Shown: positions 1 through 14,300, numbered from the stretch's first letter. The stretch: 64,000 nt of DNA from Blastomussa wellsi (GCA_947652115.1 OX393562.1:24121397-24185396), one strand, 5' to 3'. Program-made: numbers and translations. The notes: generated by a model from the sequence alone, not told the origin.

Positions 1-118
1 CAGTTTTGGTTCCTTAGACAAAGACATAGAGAGTTTAAGTTGAGTCGTGTTAAGTGGACACTGTCGCGGTCAGTTTTCAGCTTTTTGTTCTGAGTAAACT
101 TGACTTATCACCGTGACC

Positions 119-1655
119 CTATGTGGGTATCGGGCCGGACACCCTTCTACGCCATGCAACACGGTCTTTCGCAGCCACTGCCGCCTCACTCCAAGCTGAG
201 AATCCCATTGCCAATCTCTCCTTTTCCGTCGTTCGCCGCCAGGTCTCCTTAGGTCTACCTCTCTTTCTACGTCCCTCGGGGGCCCAAGATATTGCTGTTT
301 TAGGATGTTTATTTGCATCCATTCGAAGTATATGGCCAATGAACTTCCATCGTCGTCGGTAGATTTGCTCGCTGATGGTGCTGGTGTTAGCGCGGCTTCG
401 TATCTCTTCGTTGGTTATTTTCATTGGCCAATAGATCTTCATGATCCTTCTGAGACTTCTATGAAGAAAAACATCCAACTTGGTCGCATCAGTTTTTGTC
501 ATGCGCCATGTTTCACATCCATATAGGAGGACAGCTATAACGTTAGATTTAAAGATCTTGATCTTGGTTTCCAGTTTCAGTTGGTTACTCTTCCACACGT
601 TCCTCAGCTTGCTAAAAGCTGCCCTGGCTTTTCCAAGTCTGCTTTTGATGTCTTCATCTGAGCCTCCTTCCTGAGTTACTGTTCCTCCTAAGTAAACAAA
701 TTTCGACACTGTTTCTAGCTCTTTTCCATCGACCAGGATCTTCCTACTTGCAGGGATATTCCAGCTCATCATCTTGGTCTTTTTTGAGTTGATTGTGAGA
801 CCCGTCATTTTTGCATATCGTGCCAGATTGTTAACTTTAGCCTGTATATGCTTTCTACTGCTTGAAATTAATGCTAGGTCGTCAGCAAAGTCGAGATCTT
901 CCAGGAAGCTGTTGAATTTCCACCTGATACCTGTATTCCCCTGCCTGATGGTCTTCCTCATAACCCAATCCACAACAAGCAGAAAAAGAAACCCAGACAT
1001 ACAGCAACCCTGCTTTACACCCGTTTTGATCTCAAACCAGTCATACACACCTGACCTATCGGTTACAGCGCACTCACTTCCACAATACATCACTTTCACC
1101 ATCTTGACGATCTTTTCAGGAATACCGTAACACTTCATGATCTTCCAGAGGGCTGGACGATCCACACTATCAAACGCTTTCGCGAAATCAACAAAACATA
1201 TGTAAAGGATGGAGTTCCATTCGATACACTGCTCGATGATATTCCGGAGTATAAATATCTGTTCAGTTGTGCTTCTGCCCTTCCTAAAGCCTGCTTGTTC
1301 TTGTCGTAGCATGCTATCAACCCCATCTCGTATTCTTGTAATTATGACTCTTCCCAGAACTTTTGCTGCTATAACCATTAGCGTTATGCCCCTCCAGTTG
1401 TTGCATTCGGTTAAATCGCCTTTCTTCGGAATTTTCACTATCAACCCACGTTTCCAGTCCTCTGGTAGTTGTTCTTGTTCCCACACCTTATGGAAGAAAT
1501 AATAGAGGACGTCCACAGTTGTTTCTAAGTCTGCTTTTAGGATCTCAACAGTCAGACAATCAACTCCTCCAGCTGTTCCATTTTTCATCTCCTTGAGAGC
1601 TGCAGAGATTTCATCCTTTGACTGGGCAGAGAAGGTCGCAGAGGAAGCAGGGTCA
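119..1655 (-). mobile_element. Non-LTR retrotransposon ORF2, reverse-transcriptase part
   Basis: An open frame of 489 codons runs from 1588 to the stop at 119, and the same frame extends upstream to about 1655. It reads as the reverse transcriptase of an APE-type LINE. Visible blocks are the opening NGTAGGVD, then LPEDWKRGLIVKIPKKGD, NNWRGITL, QAGFRKGRST, the catalytic block FVDFAKAFDSVDR, the GVKQGC block and the second catalytic block DFADDLALI. The C-terminal part has the LLYGCETW and RRWKFIGHILRMD blocks common in RTE-like LINEs. No stop or frameshift interrupts it, so the insertion may be fairly young. The endonuclease half is missing: the sequence breaks near 1655 and continues as an inverted piece. 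The 3' end lies near the left window edge. The clade assignment is tentative; the RT call is firm. Confidence 0.92.
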
Positions 1656-1795
1656 CCTTAAAACAGTCTATGATGCTACCAGGAAACTGTCAACTATGAA
1701 GGGCAAGACCATGGACATGATAAAGAGCAAAGAAGGAGTGCTGTTGACAAAGCAAGATGAAATCCTGATGATGAGGCTGAAATTGTTCTGAGTAA
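1655..1795 (+). mobile_element. Inverted pre-RT segment of a LINE
   Basis: The plus strand reads TVYDATRKLSTMKGK, then SKEGVLLTKQDEIL, before a stop near 1790. This resembles the linker that lies between endonuclease and reverse transcriptase in RTE-like LINEs. It sits directly against the minus-strand reverse transcriptase in the opposite orientation, as expected for a 5' inversion made by twin priming. Nothing intact is encoded. Confidence 0.6.
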
Positions 1796-3457
1796 AATGG
1801 CCACAAAATTATGATTTTAAGTTCTTTCATCGATACAGAAAATGCTCCTAGAACATAAAGAGATGGATATCAAGCAAACTGTTTAATGACGGTGACATCA
1901 TAATGATTCTGATTGGTTGAATAATTTCGCATTTCGGGATCCATCGGGAGCTCGGAACCAGAGAAGACAGTTGAAATTCAGGCTAGTCATGTACTCCATA
2001 TGTAGAATGACAGTACCCCGGTTGACAGCGTATGAGAGCTTGATGTGAAGTATATGAAATAATTCATATTTCAACTGCGGATGTACATGTAGGTGTGAAG
2101 TGAGGAATGATCATCGCAGTTAATTCCCAATTGAAGCAATTGGAAAAAAAGCCTGAAAAAAATCAGGTCTTCAACAGGATCGTTGGAATCATGCCTTGCT
2201 TTGTTTGTTGTTGTTCATGTTGTTTGTATTTGGATTTCAGATTTTATTTCTTTTCAACAGTTGAGAGCGACTATTGCCCCCTGTATTGAGAGCGTGTTCC
2301 TTCTGGACAGACTATGCTATTTATATGAACAGGTATTCTTCACTTGAAATTACAGGTTGTAAGCGGACACTTCCGACCACAGTCGAACTCTATCCCATAA
2401 GCGGCATTCCGTTATAAGCGGACACTTTTTCAGATTCAAATGGTGTACGCCTGCGGGAGGTTTGTCTCTATTTAAAAAAAATTATCAATCCGAAGGTTTT
2501 CAATGGACGTCCTTGCACGACAATCAATCTGTAAATTTGAAGGACGCTGCAAGCCATGAAAACGCTATTGATATGAAGAATGTAAGAAATCACGATGTAA
2601 TATTTGCACTAAATTAATCGCTTTTCGTCGCGGGGAGAAGTCGAAGAGTTTCCGATAACACGGAAAATAATAGCACGAGCAAAGACGTGATGTGGCCCGA
2701 CTGCTTTGTTCAAAATGATGGCTAAGGTGTTGGGTGGACAAAACCTACTGGGGCAAAAAGAATATTGCTGGAGAAGTATGCGAATGCATTTATACAATAA
2801 GGCTGGATTTTTCTTGCAATTCAGTTACTTCTAGTTTTTATCATGCTAACTTGAGACAAAATTTTCTTAATATATTCTCTGTTTCTCTATGTTCTACAGG
2901 ACTTCAAGTCTGCCTGTATTGTAAGGCTGTTTGATCCGGTGAAGTCTCCGAGATGTCATGCGATCATTGCTTCAAAGTCCTAAGTTAAGATTCTCCTACC
3001 AAACAGGAAATGGAAAGACGGCTGGCAGATGTGCGTAGCTAATCGTAAAGTTTTGACTAGCAACATCTGCTAAATTCGTCACTTTTCCCCCTACAGCTTT
3101 AGGCATCAACTATACCACATTTAGCTAATCCTCGATGGGCGTCTGTTACTTAACCATGCGAAAACTGCAGGCAAATTGAGACCTCTAACGAAACAGCGTA
3201 AGATATGATCTCGTCTTAGAGCACCAGAGCCCGCTTTTCTTTTGGTCCGCACTAAGAACACTGACCAAGTCCGCATTCACGGATTTTTGGTTGATTGGCT
3301 GACGATCGGCGTGCTAAAAAAGCGCGCTTGGCTAGAGTATTCGTACTTTATGCTGACGAAAAGAGCTTTGAGATGGAAATTGCATAACATTCAGTTGCGG
3401 TTCTAGAACGCCGAACGTCTGTTCTTTTGGTTTTGTTATTCGACGGACTGTACCAAA
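1796..3457. other. Non-coding stretch, no gene seen
   Basis: I see no coding exon or RNA gene here. Bases 2035-2190 carry a copy of the TATATGAAATAATTCATA repeat family described separately; the remainder is unrecognised. Confidence 0.5.
2035..2190 (+). repeat. Palindromic TATATGAA-type repeat, copy 1
   Basis: The copy begins with the palindromic block TATGAAATAATTCATA. It then has an ACTGCGGATGTACATG-type stretch, AATGATCATCGCAGTTAATT, and an AAGCCTGAAAAAAATCAGG stem ending in CTTCAAC. The same order of blocks recurs at 25735-25935, 33430-33540 and 52555-52685. Confidence 0.7.
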
Positions 3458-3466
3458 CAGCCTTAC

Positions 3467-3890
3467 CAGGGGGAGGGGGTACTTCCGTATATGGGATATT
3501 TAGGTATGTGCCGCGGGATAGGGCATGGTTTTCCGGGGTTCTACATCCTTAAATAGGGTATCATTTTTGCCCCTTTTGGCATTGTTCCTGGTGATCTTTA
3601 TAGATAGGGTATCGAAATTGTACCGTTTAAAATTGCAGTACATGTACGTAAACTGCAAGTGACACGAAAAAGAAACGGTCTATTTAAACTGAACAATCCG
3701 TTTAGAGTATAAGGTTACAGGAACGAAGTAAGGTTGACCCGTTCATAGCTTTGGTTTTTTTTATTCAATAGGGTGTCATTTTTCGAGTTTGGGTCTTAAA
3801 TTCCGTTTTCTTTCTCGTTAAATAGGGCCAGGGTTTACGAACCTCCGCGGCACATACCAATCTGAAATTTAAGGTAGTACTGTCCCCCGG
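3467..3890. mobile_element. MITE, 424 bp, with 9-bp target duplication
   Basis: The ends are inverted repeats. The left end starts CAGGGGGAGGGGGTACT and has GGTATGTGCCGCGG further in; the right end has the complement CCGCGGCACATACC and finishes GTACTGTCCCCCGG. Identical 9-bp flanks CAGCCTTAC lie at 3458-3466 and 3891-3899, which is direct evidence of transposition. Inside it is rich in AAATAGGGT-type motifs with no open frame. A 9-bp duplication fits Mutator-like elements, but the family is not proven. Confidence 0.85.
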
Positions 3891-3899
3891 CAGCCTTAC

Positions 3900-5392
3900 G
3901 GTATCTTTCTTAGGCTCGGTTATTAGCCGCTGTTCGGGAAATGAGCGCGCGGGTCTTCACGAAAATACCCGAGTCGAGAGAGCGGCGAAAATCGAACCTT
4001 TATGTTTCTTTACTCGATGAATTCACAGCATAAACCACCATTATAATAAAAATTGCATTTATTCAAACTTGCATTCCGCATTAAATTGAAATATCATAAT
4101 CTAAGATGAACGGGTGGTTTTCCTCAACAATATGGGACAAAACTAATTTATTCAAAAGTAGTTTACTGGCAAACTATTGTAAGAAATGAAAATAAAACTG
4201 TTTATTCTATCTGCACCACTTTCACGTAGTTTTCAAAACTCGAGATGGTAATTAACAACGCTAAATTGTATTTTTCGTACGGGCAAATTTCCCCGATAAG
4301 CTTAACTGCAACCTTGTTCTACTATCGCTACCTTTAGTTACAAACATGGCTAAGCTGGTCATGACAAAAGATCTATCAGAGAAAATCGCTAACGCCAGGA
4401 TGGAATTTTAATAAAAACAATCACGAAAGGAAATGAAACGAAAAACCATGAAGCTTGCTGACTCTTGGCGTACACTAATGTAAATTGTCATTCACGGTAT
4501 CCGGGGAGCTTTCCGGGGCAAATATCAAAGGGCCCTAGTCAGCCTCCGCCATTTTCGATGCCATCGAAATTATAGAAATTGTATGGTGAAGCGCAATGTT
4601 ATTGCATTGCTGTAAGTTGTGTTACTGGAACTGTTTAATTACCTTTAGCAAGTTTCTCAGTGATCCCTTTCGTTTCGACACGCTCCTCATAAACTATAAT
4701 ACTGAAACTCTCGCATGTGAACAAACCAAAGGAGTCACTGACTGGGGCCCCTTTAACTGTTGGTATTCCACTTGCGATCATCAACAAAAAGCACTACTTT
4801 TCCACGTCATATTGCAGTAGTGGAGAGCAAAAAGGGATAACTGGAAATATGGTTATGAATTTACCTATTCGTTTTTGTGGAAAAATTCAAACACCATAAA
4901 TATTTCTTCCGCACCAAATAGGCCAAAGCTAAAGTGCGCATATTTTAAATATAATTTGGATGGGATTTTCATCCTCCAGCGACAGCTATCTTGTGTTATT
5001 TTAGTTTGCTGTGCTTTGTTTATGTTGTTCCTGTACAAAATCCATTTCGTGGCACGGCAACATTTTAGAGTCCAAAATCAATTATTGCACTGCTACCACC
5101 TCACATTCAGGGTTACAGTTAAGTTTGAGGCAATGTGCCATACAAGTTATTCCAACGGGTCAAATCCCCACTGTTCCCATTAATTTGTCGGGTCAGGAAG
5201 CTGGCGTAGTCGGTTTTTAGACCTGAGAGCCCCCTCTAATCTGGAACACTGCGCATTACCCGGGAGATAATTACGCGTATTATAGTCGACATGACTTATT
5301 TTCCCTGGTCAGTTGAACATTAACAGTTTGGCACAGCCACTAGAACCTCCAAGACACAGCACGTGTACCAGTCTTAATTCAACAGTCTTATT
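3900..5392. other. Non-coding stretch downstream of the carboxylase gene
   Basis: No coding exon is seen. The 3' untranslated region of the minus-strand carboxylase gene must lie here, but I could not fix its poly(A) signal with confidence. Confidence 0.4.
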
Positions 5393-8300
5393 TTAACTCG
5401 TCGAGTCGCCGTTTGAATTTTCCACATTACTACCAGAGTCCATTGCAGCCAAAATCTTGGAGACCTGAGCCCGTTTGGCTGTGGTCATTTGTTGAGTGAT
5501 GTGCACAATAGAGTCCATCGCCACTTCAGGATTTTCTTGAACAAGTCTGCAGTGGATCAAAGAGAACCTCTTACCTACCAAGCATTAACATCATTTACTA
5601 TGTGCAATACCTATCACAATACCTGTTACAATGTATACAAATTTACAACAAGTTTATTACAATTTATACAAATTTACCGCGCGTGAAAAACTTGAAGTCC
5701 AGATGATTGTACTTCGAGTGTGAGAGTTTTTGCTCTAACATAAGAAATAGCTTGGGTATTAATGTCGCCTGTTTGGCTACGCTCAGGTATAAAGATTACT
5801 GTCTAACAAGATGTGCACCTCGACAAAAAATTAATCTACAATAACCAAGAACAGTCTCGATTATTGCACGCTCGAACATATTGTTGCTAAAAATAAGTCT
5901 TGCAGTGAGGGAAATCGACGCCCAATAATTCTCCTGCTATAGTGCTCTCATTGGAGCACCTGACAGGCTGTCAGTACTTACGTCTTGATCTGTCTTAGTA
6001 TCCAGTCTCTGCTGATCCACTTCACATTTTCGTCAATGACGGAGTGATCAGTTTGATTCAACTCTTTCTCCAGCCACTCCACAACGGACTTGTTGTCGTT
6101 CCACAGGTAAGACTGCAACATAAATAAGAGACATTGGATTACATTTTCAAGTATGCTTCGGAGGATAGACAAACTTGACATTGGCTCAGGTTAGGTGTTA
6201 CAAACGTTTACCTTGGTGTTTCCATGTGCCTCCAGAAACAGTCTTTCCAACATCGAGCACAGCTGGCGACTTGAAATATCACTAGAGAACACAGAAGATA
6301 ATAATTGAGGTTGTTCGCAATATCTAAAAAACTTTAACCGATAAATCTTTTATCAGTGAAGGATCTAAAGTACGTCAAATCGTTGCCATGACAAGGTGAA
6401 AAGAGACAAAAAGTACAGTGTTTTTGGATGTTAGAGGCTAACAACTTGAAACTGCTCGCTGAAAGTTTCTATTTTCAATATATGCTTGTTTAATCAACAA
6501 GAGAAAGTTTTAACAAGCTTTAAAAAAATCTGTAGGTACGGTCCAGAGCCACCTTCGCCTTTATTTTTTCAAAATTGTCAAAAATGGCGATTTTTTTTCT
6601 TATGCTGATTTGACAAAAATGTATAAAAATCAAACTCTTTCACCGAGTAGTTAGCCTCTTGAGGTTTCCAAGGTTCAGTCGTAGCCAACTAAGTTTTTCA
6701 TTGGTTAATTGTTAACAAATCTGGAGTTGGTGTGATTGAATGCCAAAGATTGGACAATGATATAGCGTGATGGGGATGTTTTCCCTCTCTAACTCTCACG
6801 TTGTTGTGATAAACTTTTTCTACTTACGGGTTGGCATTCCTGATCTTCTTCTTTGCATCTCTCGTCATCAAGATTCGCTTCAAGCGCCAATAAAAGAATT
6901 GACGAGATTCCTTCCACTTGAGCACGTCCTTGAATCAGTATAGAAAACCAAACCCGTTTTACAGAGACTTGACGTTAAAATTTTGGTTGGACACTACAAG
7001 ATATCTACAGAAAGATCTAAGAAATCGAGCGGCCCTTTCAACTAGCCAGGATATGGATCGCGCACAATGTGGTAGGAAAAGGAAACTTCTTAGGGAGTTA
7101 TCAGTTAATTATTCGAAAGTTGACAGGTGTTTCAAACAACATGGGGTTTCATGTTTGATGTTTTAAAACATTTGACTAGTTTAACAGGGCTTCTTAAAGT
7201 TACAGAAGAAAATGTCAAGGAACTAAAACTGCGAAACACAAATACTAACGGAAATGACTCCCTTCTCTTGCATACGTCCTGGAGTGTCATGGAGATCTGC
7301 AAACTCCACAGAAACCTGTAATAAAGACGTTTTAACGGGTGATGACCACGCAAATATTAGGATGAACTTTATCGGCAACTAAGGCAAAGTAATCATGAGC
7401 TATATGAAATCAATACGACACAACAAGCACAGGAACCCATAAATGATAAAGAATGGGTGAATTGCTGCGAAATGGAAGCAGCGAGGCAAACCTCAGCCCA
7501 AAAACCATAAAAAAAAACAGCACGAAAATGGTCAAATGAGAAACAGTTAGCATTCATTTGATAGCCCATAAATTCTGGAATCTGATCAAGGATATGCAAA
7601 TAGCTGTTTCAGTGCGACCCTAAAACTTTCTCATTTTTGGCACTTCCGTTCGCAGTTTCAAACTTTCGTGTTGAATGGCTTTGGTTAACTTATTTTACAC
7701 CTCATTGCCTGGAAAAGCACGTCTTGACTCTGATTGTCAAGAGAACGTTACGTTACAAAATAACTGTGAACGAAAATAAGTTTGTCCAGACAACTGTTTT
7801 AACAACCGCATTTCAGTTTACTAACCAGATAACGTGTACATATATTCTCTCGTAATTTACCTGTTGGTAGATGGGTAAAAGCTGTTCCTCTCTTTCTTTC
7901 TGTTGCCTTTCCAGTGTTTTACGTTCTTTTACCGGTAAATCTAAAATAACAAGGTCATGCGAAATACACATGATCATCAAAATTAATGCCGCGAACTGAC
8001 GTTTTTAGTACGTACGCCAAGTGGAACTGCTGTGAAGGGGAGAAAGAAAGTTTTTCCCAGTTATCAATGCATCACACGCACACAAACCACACCCGACGTA
8101 AAAATAAAGTTATTGCGGAATAAAGAGAGTCATATCTGATACCTGCAGATGCGAGGGCCTGTGCTATCTCCTGGCATTTGGTATCTAGTCTGTGCATGGC
8201 CTTGATCAGATCCTTACGACGAAACTTGATTTCCACTGTACCAGCAGGTTCGAGTACTCCACCCCTGAAAACATATAAGAATACTCTGGAATTCCCATGA

Positions 8301-11300
8301 ATTTTCGGCTAGGTTCTTCTGAATGCTTAGCAAACAAGTTGAAATCCCTGCAAAGCTTTATTGTGTTCACACATGAGAGACCAAAAGATGTAGATAGTTA
8401 CAGAGTTGAAAGATGGACGTGCAAGATGGAAGGCAATCAGAGTGAGATCATCTCACCTACTCTCCTGGTCAGCGTACATCTCCATCACATCAGGATTGAT
8501 TGTTGGATCCAGTACGACCCAGGCTCCTCCCCGCAGCTCTCCATTGGGTGGAAGATAGATGAACACTGGCTGCTCGTATTCCCTTAGAGCATCAACAATA
8601 TACGCGCCATACTTCAACACACTCTCGTACATGTCCTTCATTCCTGGAAAAACGAGAAATATCTGATTGTCGTCGCTTCAAAGTGTGATAAGCGTAGCAA
8701 GTTTTGAAGGCGTTGCGTTTGTCTGTTTCTTTAATAGGCCATTCCCTAGCTACCTTTTGCCTCTGTCTGAAAACGTGTCTTCGTGCAGACCATTCATCTG
8801 ATCATGTATTTCACCTGGGCGTTCATTTTCATACAAATTAAAGTCATGGCTTTGCAAAGACTCATTTAAAGGCAACTCGAAAAGGTCCAATTATGAGCAG
8901 TAAACTTGACTTGTTGCAGGTCACAGAAATCAATACAAAAGGAACGCTGGTGATTTTTCTGTTTTCGGGTAAATTCTGCCCAAATCGTTGTCTTGTGAAT
9001 GCACAAAATTCTCCTGACGAATCATCAATAAGACTTCAAATGACATTTTAGCAGGAAGAGCATTATAAAGCTTGAAAACATGAAATAATTGGCCAGTTTG
9101 TTCAAGTTTATTTTCATCCTCGCCATCCATAACAGCATACAAGAATTGATAGTTTCGATGTGGTACTATAGTCTACTGTCTTTGTAAACAAAACTAGACC
9201 GTTATTGTTGCGTTAGACAGTTTTTAGCTTTTTAAAGTGACGCTACAACAGTGTGACAATGTCCCTTTAACGAGATTCGATCTGTATTTACGCACCGGTT
9301 GACTTCTCAATTTCCTTTTAGGCTGTATTCTATATAGAGCCATTTACAAATATTGTGATCCCGTAAGGCAAATAGATTTAGTGGGTATCTCGCACAGGTA
9401 AATAAGCAAAATCGGAACAGTGAGATTAGCAAATAAAAAAATGAGGGGAAAAAGACTGCGCGCTTCACTGGTAACCTCTGGATTGGTGATGTTACCCAAT
9501 CGAAACCAAACTACGCATTCGTCTTACCTCCCGAGAAGCCTCTCCAGTTAGCAAAGATTATCACTGGCAACTGCTCTTTGTTGAAATCACCGATGGCTTG
9601 GGCTGTTTTGAAGGCTGAGTCTGGGTACCACACTTGACCTGCCTGGGCAATAATCTGAAAGGAACAGGATTTACAAATCAGGCATCGGGAACAGTTAATC
9701 AGCGCTCCAAGCTTACTTCGTATTGTACCGCTCTACAGTAAGATTGTATAGCGCATTAAGATACCGAGCAAAAGGCAAGTTGGTTGCATCTCGGCAGGAT
9801 AGCAACTGACATTTTTTACAAAAAACTTCGTTTGAGAAGCCAGGCTTCGATGACTGCACGTATCCAAACGTATCTCAAATATGATATCTCACCATATCTC
9901 AAATCTCAAAAATGAAACGTCATCGTTTTTGCATTTTAAAAAGTTTAGCCTATTTTAATTTCAAAAACGTCATTTCAAATCCGTCTCAATCGTTCCCATC
10001 CTTACCCATCTTTGTTCCCTTTTGGTTTAGTATCACCTCTTTCTTTTTTTTCTTCCATTGAAAACTATTATTTAGAGGTTTCCTTCATTTTTAGGGGAAT
10101 TTGGTTCGCCGCAAAAATGACTCGTGACGGAGCTCTTTTGAGTTTATACCTTGGCGTCAGAATCAGGATTTCCAGGATCAGCAGGAATGACAACTTCAAC
10201 TGCTCTGGTTTCAACAGCAATAACTCCCATGGGAATACCACCCAACCTACAAAAACACATGAAATCATACACCGCTTAACTAATTGCAAGTACAGCACCA
10301 GGAAAGAGAGAGCAATAATCGGTCAGAGAGGCAAGGTTTCTACCTGGCTCTTCCACAGACAACAGTCTTGGCCCATCCGTCCAAGGTTTCAACAAATGAA
10401 CCACGGTCAAAGAACCCACTGAGCCAAACATCTTTATTGTCTGCGAAGCAAAACATGTGACTTGATCATTAACAATAATAGCAGTACAATGTGTCACATC
10501 GTGCCGAAAATGTGTGCAAACCAAGTTACTCTTGAATTCCCATGACTTTTCAATGACCTTTCATAGTTACATAACCTAAACTTTATTTGGCCATTTTCTT
10601 GCAAATTACAAGTTATTTCTTAATTGCGGGTAAATTTTTCTCATTTTCTTCGCAGAAAAAACGCATGGCTAACATACTTTGTACAATTAACATCATTTCC
10701 ATGACTGACTTTCCATGAATTATACTACATTCCACGACTTTCTATGACACGAAAGGGCCCTACTCTTAACTTGTCTACATGTTGTGTCTTTTGTTTGGTT
10801 ACTGGCCTTAACGATGAGAACCTTTAACTACCAAGTGCGCTGGCAATGCGTACCAGGATGTGGTGCTCCACATATGAAGTGCCGGGGGTCATATGAAGCC
10901 TTTGGAGGAACGAACTCAATTTCTCTGTCAACAGGATCATTGGTCTTTAAAATTGGCAGAGGACCATTCTTGCACTGCAGAAACAAAACACGGTAAATAC
11001 AAATGAATACGATATTTTATTTTACTTTATTGTGAACCTGGAGCCATAACGTAAAGAATTTCTTTCAGATTTACACAAAATGTTATGAGCTAAGGCCGAG
11101 ATACACATAGCGACACTTCTTGGGGACAAGTCGCTGCATATTCTCGTCCCCAGAGCCACTTGTCCCTCTAAGCCGGCTGGGCCCGTGCACGAGGGACAAG
11201 TGATTTGATTCGCTTAAATCAAAAGAATCAGAGTCCAATCACATTAGCCGTTAATAATTAGCACGTTTAAAACGGTCGATGTGATTGGACTCCCTTTGTT

Positions 11301-14300
11301 TGATTTCAGCCAATCGAATCATGTGTCCCCAGAGCCACTTGTTCCTCGTGCACAGGCCCAGCCGGCTAAGAGGGACAAGTGGCTTTGTGGGCGAGAATGG
11401 TCGCTGCAACGATTTTTTGACACAATGAATTTTGTCGCTGCGATCTGTCGCACGAACAGGGCTGCCTCGTACCAAGGCGCCTCAAAGTCACGCGCGCAAG
11501 GAACTTTGGAAGGTCGTTCTCAAGCCTTTGTCCCAAAAGATTAAGGACGCGCCTGGGTACGAGACAGCGAGCAAGGACAAGGACAAAAATTTCCGTATCA
11601 CACGAGACAAATTGTGGCAACGACTTCTACGTGTCTTGTAGCAGCGACTTGTTTTGGAAGCTGAAGACACGGGTTACGCAAGATCATGGTTATGCAAGAT
11701 CATGGTTATGCAAGATCATGGTTATGCAGGATCATGGTTATGCAGGATCTTGGTTGTGCAAGATCTTGGTTCTGGAAGATCTTGGTTATGCAAGCGATTT
11801 GTCGCCCCGTCTGCTCCGGCCTTGAGGATTCATATACAGAAGCAACAAACAGACAAGAAACAGTAAAGTAATAACTTACTGTAATGAAAGAAACATGACT
11901 ATATTAGTTACTTCATAACTCGTATTACTTACTTTTGGAACATACGAAAGCCAGTGCATGATGGCAGAAATTCCTCCAAAGTCATCAGACACAACCAGGT
12001 GAGTGACACCTAGAGACAATCGATTCAATGAAGAGCTAATGTACAACGACAATCTATTCGCTGCCAGTTGTGGCAGCGAATGAAATATTGGCTGTTGTGG
12101 TTGTTGTTGGTATAGGGGTGGCAATAAACTAAATAGGCCTTTAATAATGAGCCCACATTGCAATGACTATTTATTTTGTTCAACATAAGAGTATTAACAA
12201 TTATGAACAGATTGCCTAAATAAAGGAAATTAATATCTCTTAATACCATTATTGTGCATAATCTGAGGTCCTCCCAACTGAAGGTTTGAGGTGTACACTT
12301 GGCGTCCAAGAACCTTTGGGGATAAGGAGGAAAAAAAAAATTAAAAAAAGGAAATTAAACACGCAAGTGCCAGTTTTCCTAATGCGTAATCTAAATCAGA
12401 CATGAACACTCATACTCAACTTTTCTTGGACAAGTCCGTCCAAGAGGGAAAGGTGCAGTGAGGTTATCCCTATGTTGAGCCCCAACTTGTGAAACGAGGC
12501 CAGACCACAACACTGGGAACCTCGTTCCCTACCCTTTGCGAGAAGTGCATGGGTTCTTTAACGTCCCCTGCTTGCGGTAATACTAAAGATGCAAGAGACG
12601 GGACCTACGGTTTTTTGTACTTATCCGAGAAGACTAGAATGTCTAACCATTTGCAAAAGTCATTGCCAAGGCAGCACATTCTCCTCAGTGTTGGTCCGGC
12701 GTGGGGCTCGAACTCGAGACCTACCGCACAGAAGTCCGGCGCTCTACCAACTGAGCTAACCAGGGGGCAGTTAACACGCACGCTTATGGCGCCGTTTACC
12801 TTGTTCAGAGCTCCAGCTCCTGTTAGAATGATATGAGCATTATCAACCTGTATAACTCTCTGACCGAGTCGAACCAGGTAGGAACCGATACCAACTGCTC
12901 GACATGTAACCTGAAACCACAAGTCGCCAATGAGTGTGACCACAACACTGTTAACAGATTGTTGACTATATAGTTTTAACAGATTGATGACTATATAATG
13001 GATTATTAGTCTCTTTAGAAACATTTTGGTTCTTTCAGTGGCTGAGAAAAGAAAGCCTGAAGAAACTCAGGCTTGATCGGGACTCAAAACCATGACATCT
13101 GCGATAACGGTGCAGTGCTCTACCAACTGACCGATCACGGCAACTGGGAGTTTGCCACTTCGCGAGTTCCTAATTTGTCCGTAGAAGATGGAAGTGTAAA
13201 AGTGAATATATGAACTTCATATATTCATTTTCACATTACTTGCCCTCCAGACACCAGCCTTCTCCATACCCGTAACCCGGTCGCGATTAATTAGGAAGGG
13301 GCGCAGACTTCGGGTCAGAAGGGGTTGTCATATTTCACCACAATAAAACTCCCCGTCTACTTACAAGACTCATTGTCACAATGTCATCATATGCAGCGGA
13401 CATCTCTCCGGCGATCATTCCAGAACCTTTCAAGTTTTCCACACCAATGCCATCATCACGACCTAAATTAAAGGCACGTTCGTCATATAACCATGTAACC
13501 TAACAGAGAATTTTCCAGTATATGAAATGTTCCATTTCATCCAAATCACATGTGGATGAGGAGTGGTTTATTGCCAGTAAGCATATTGTTTACAAGTCTT
13601 TAGTTGACAGAAGCATTTAATTCACTATATTTTCCACATTTCGCCAAGTTCCCATCACCTTCATTCCCACGTTCCCACCACCTGTCCCCTCCCGGGGAGG
13701 GGAAGGGGACAAAAAACGGGAAGACCCACACAAATGTTTCCCCTACACCAATGTTTCCCCCTACAAGATTTCTAACCGTTTTTGTACTTATATTCCAAGT
13801 TACTCCAAGGATCCCAACCACCTATTCCCTAATAATTTTCTGTCCCATGTCGTCCCTCCCCCAACACACACATAAACACAAATGTTTCCCTGTGACATTT
13901 CTACGTGTTTCTTTGCGTGCCCCAAGTACAAATCTGCTTTGTCTGAGTACGTCCAAATTTGCATGAGGCGTACCAATGATGTCAGTGACTTTGTATCTGG
14001 ACTCGCCATCATCTTCAATAAGTTCAGCGTGCATGGAGTTGGTGGCACTCAACTGGAACAAAAGAAGAGAATGACCATAGCAAGTCCCACGATAGACAAC
14101 AAAAATGAACTTTCATATGTTCATATTTCATTGCGCCAAATGAAAAATATTCTAGAGTATTCTAGTCTCGAATACGTCATTGTGATGCCATAGAAACCTA
14201 ATAGCACTCAAGGCGTACGCAACGCGTGAAGTACTGGTGAAGTATTCAAGAGTATTCTATTCGAATACGTGAAGTGCACCTGGAGTGTTTAATTTGAATA

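Noticed and set aside
123..1502. Several plus-strand open frames over the first 1.5 kb
   Set aside because: They are shadows of the minus-strand reverse transcriptase, which carries all the conserved motifs.
11672..11794. CRISPR-like array
   Set aside because: Direct tandem 16-bp units without spacers in a eukaryotic intron.
11631..11871. Three overlapping frames with repeated [13 protein letters not shown] units
   Set aside because: They come from the 16-bp minisatellite in an ACC intron; three frames stay open only because the unit lacks stops.
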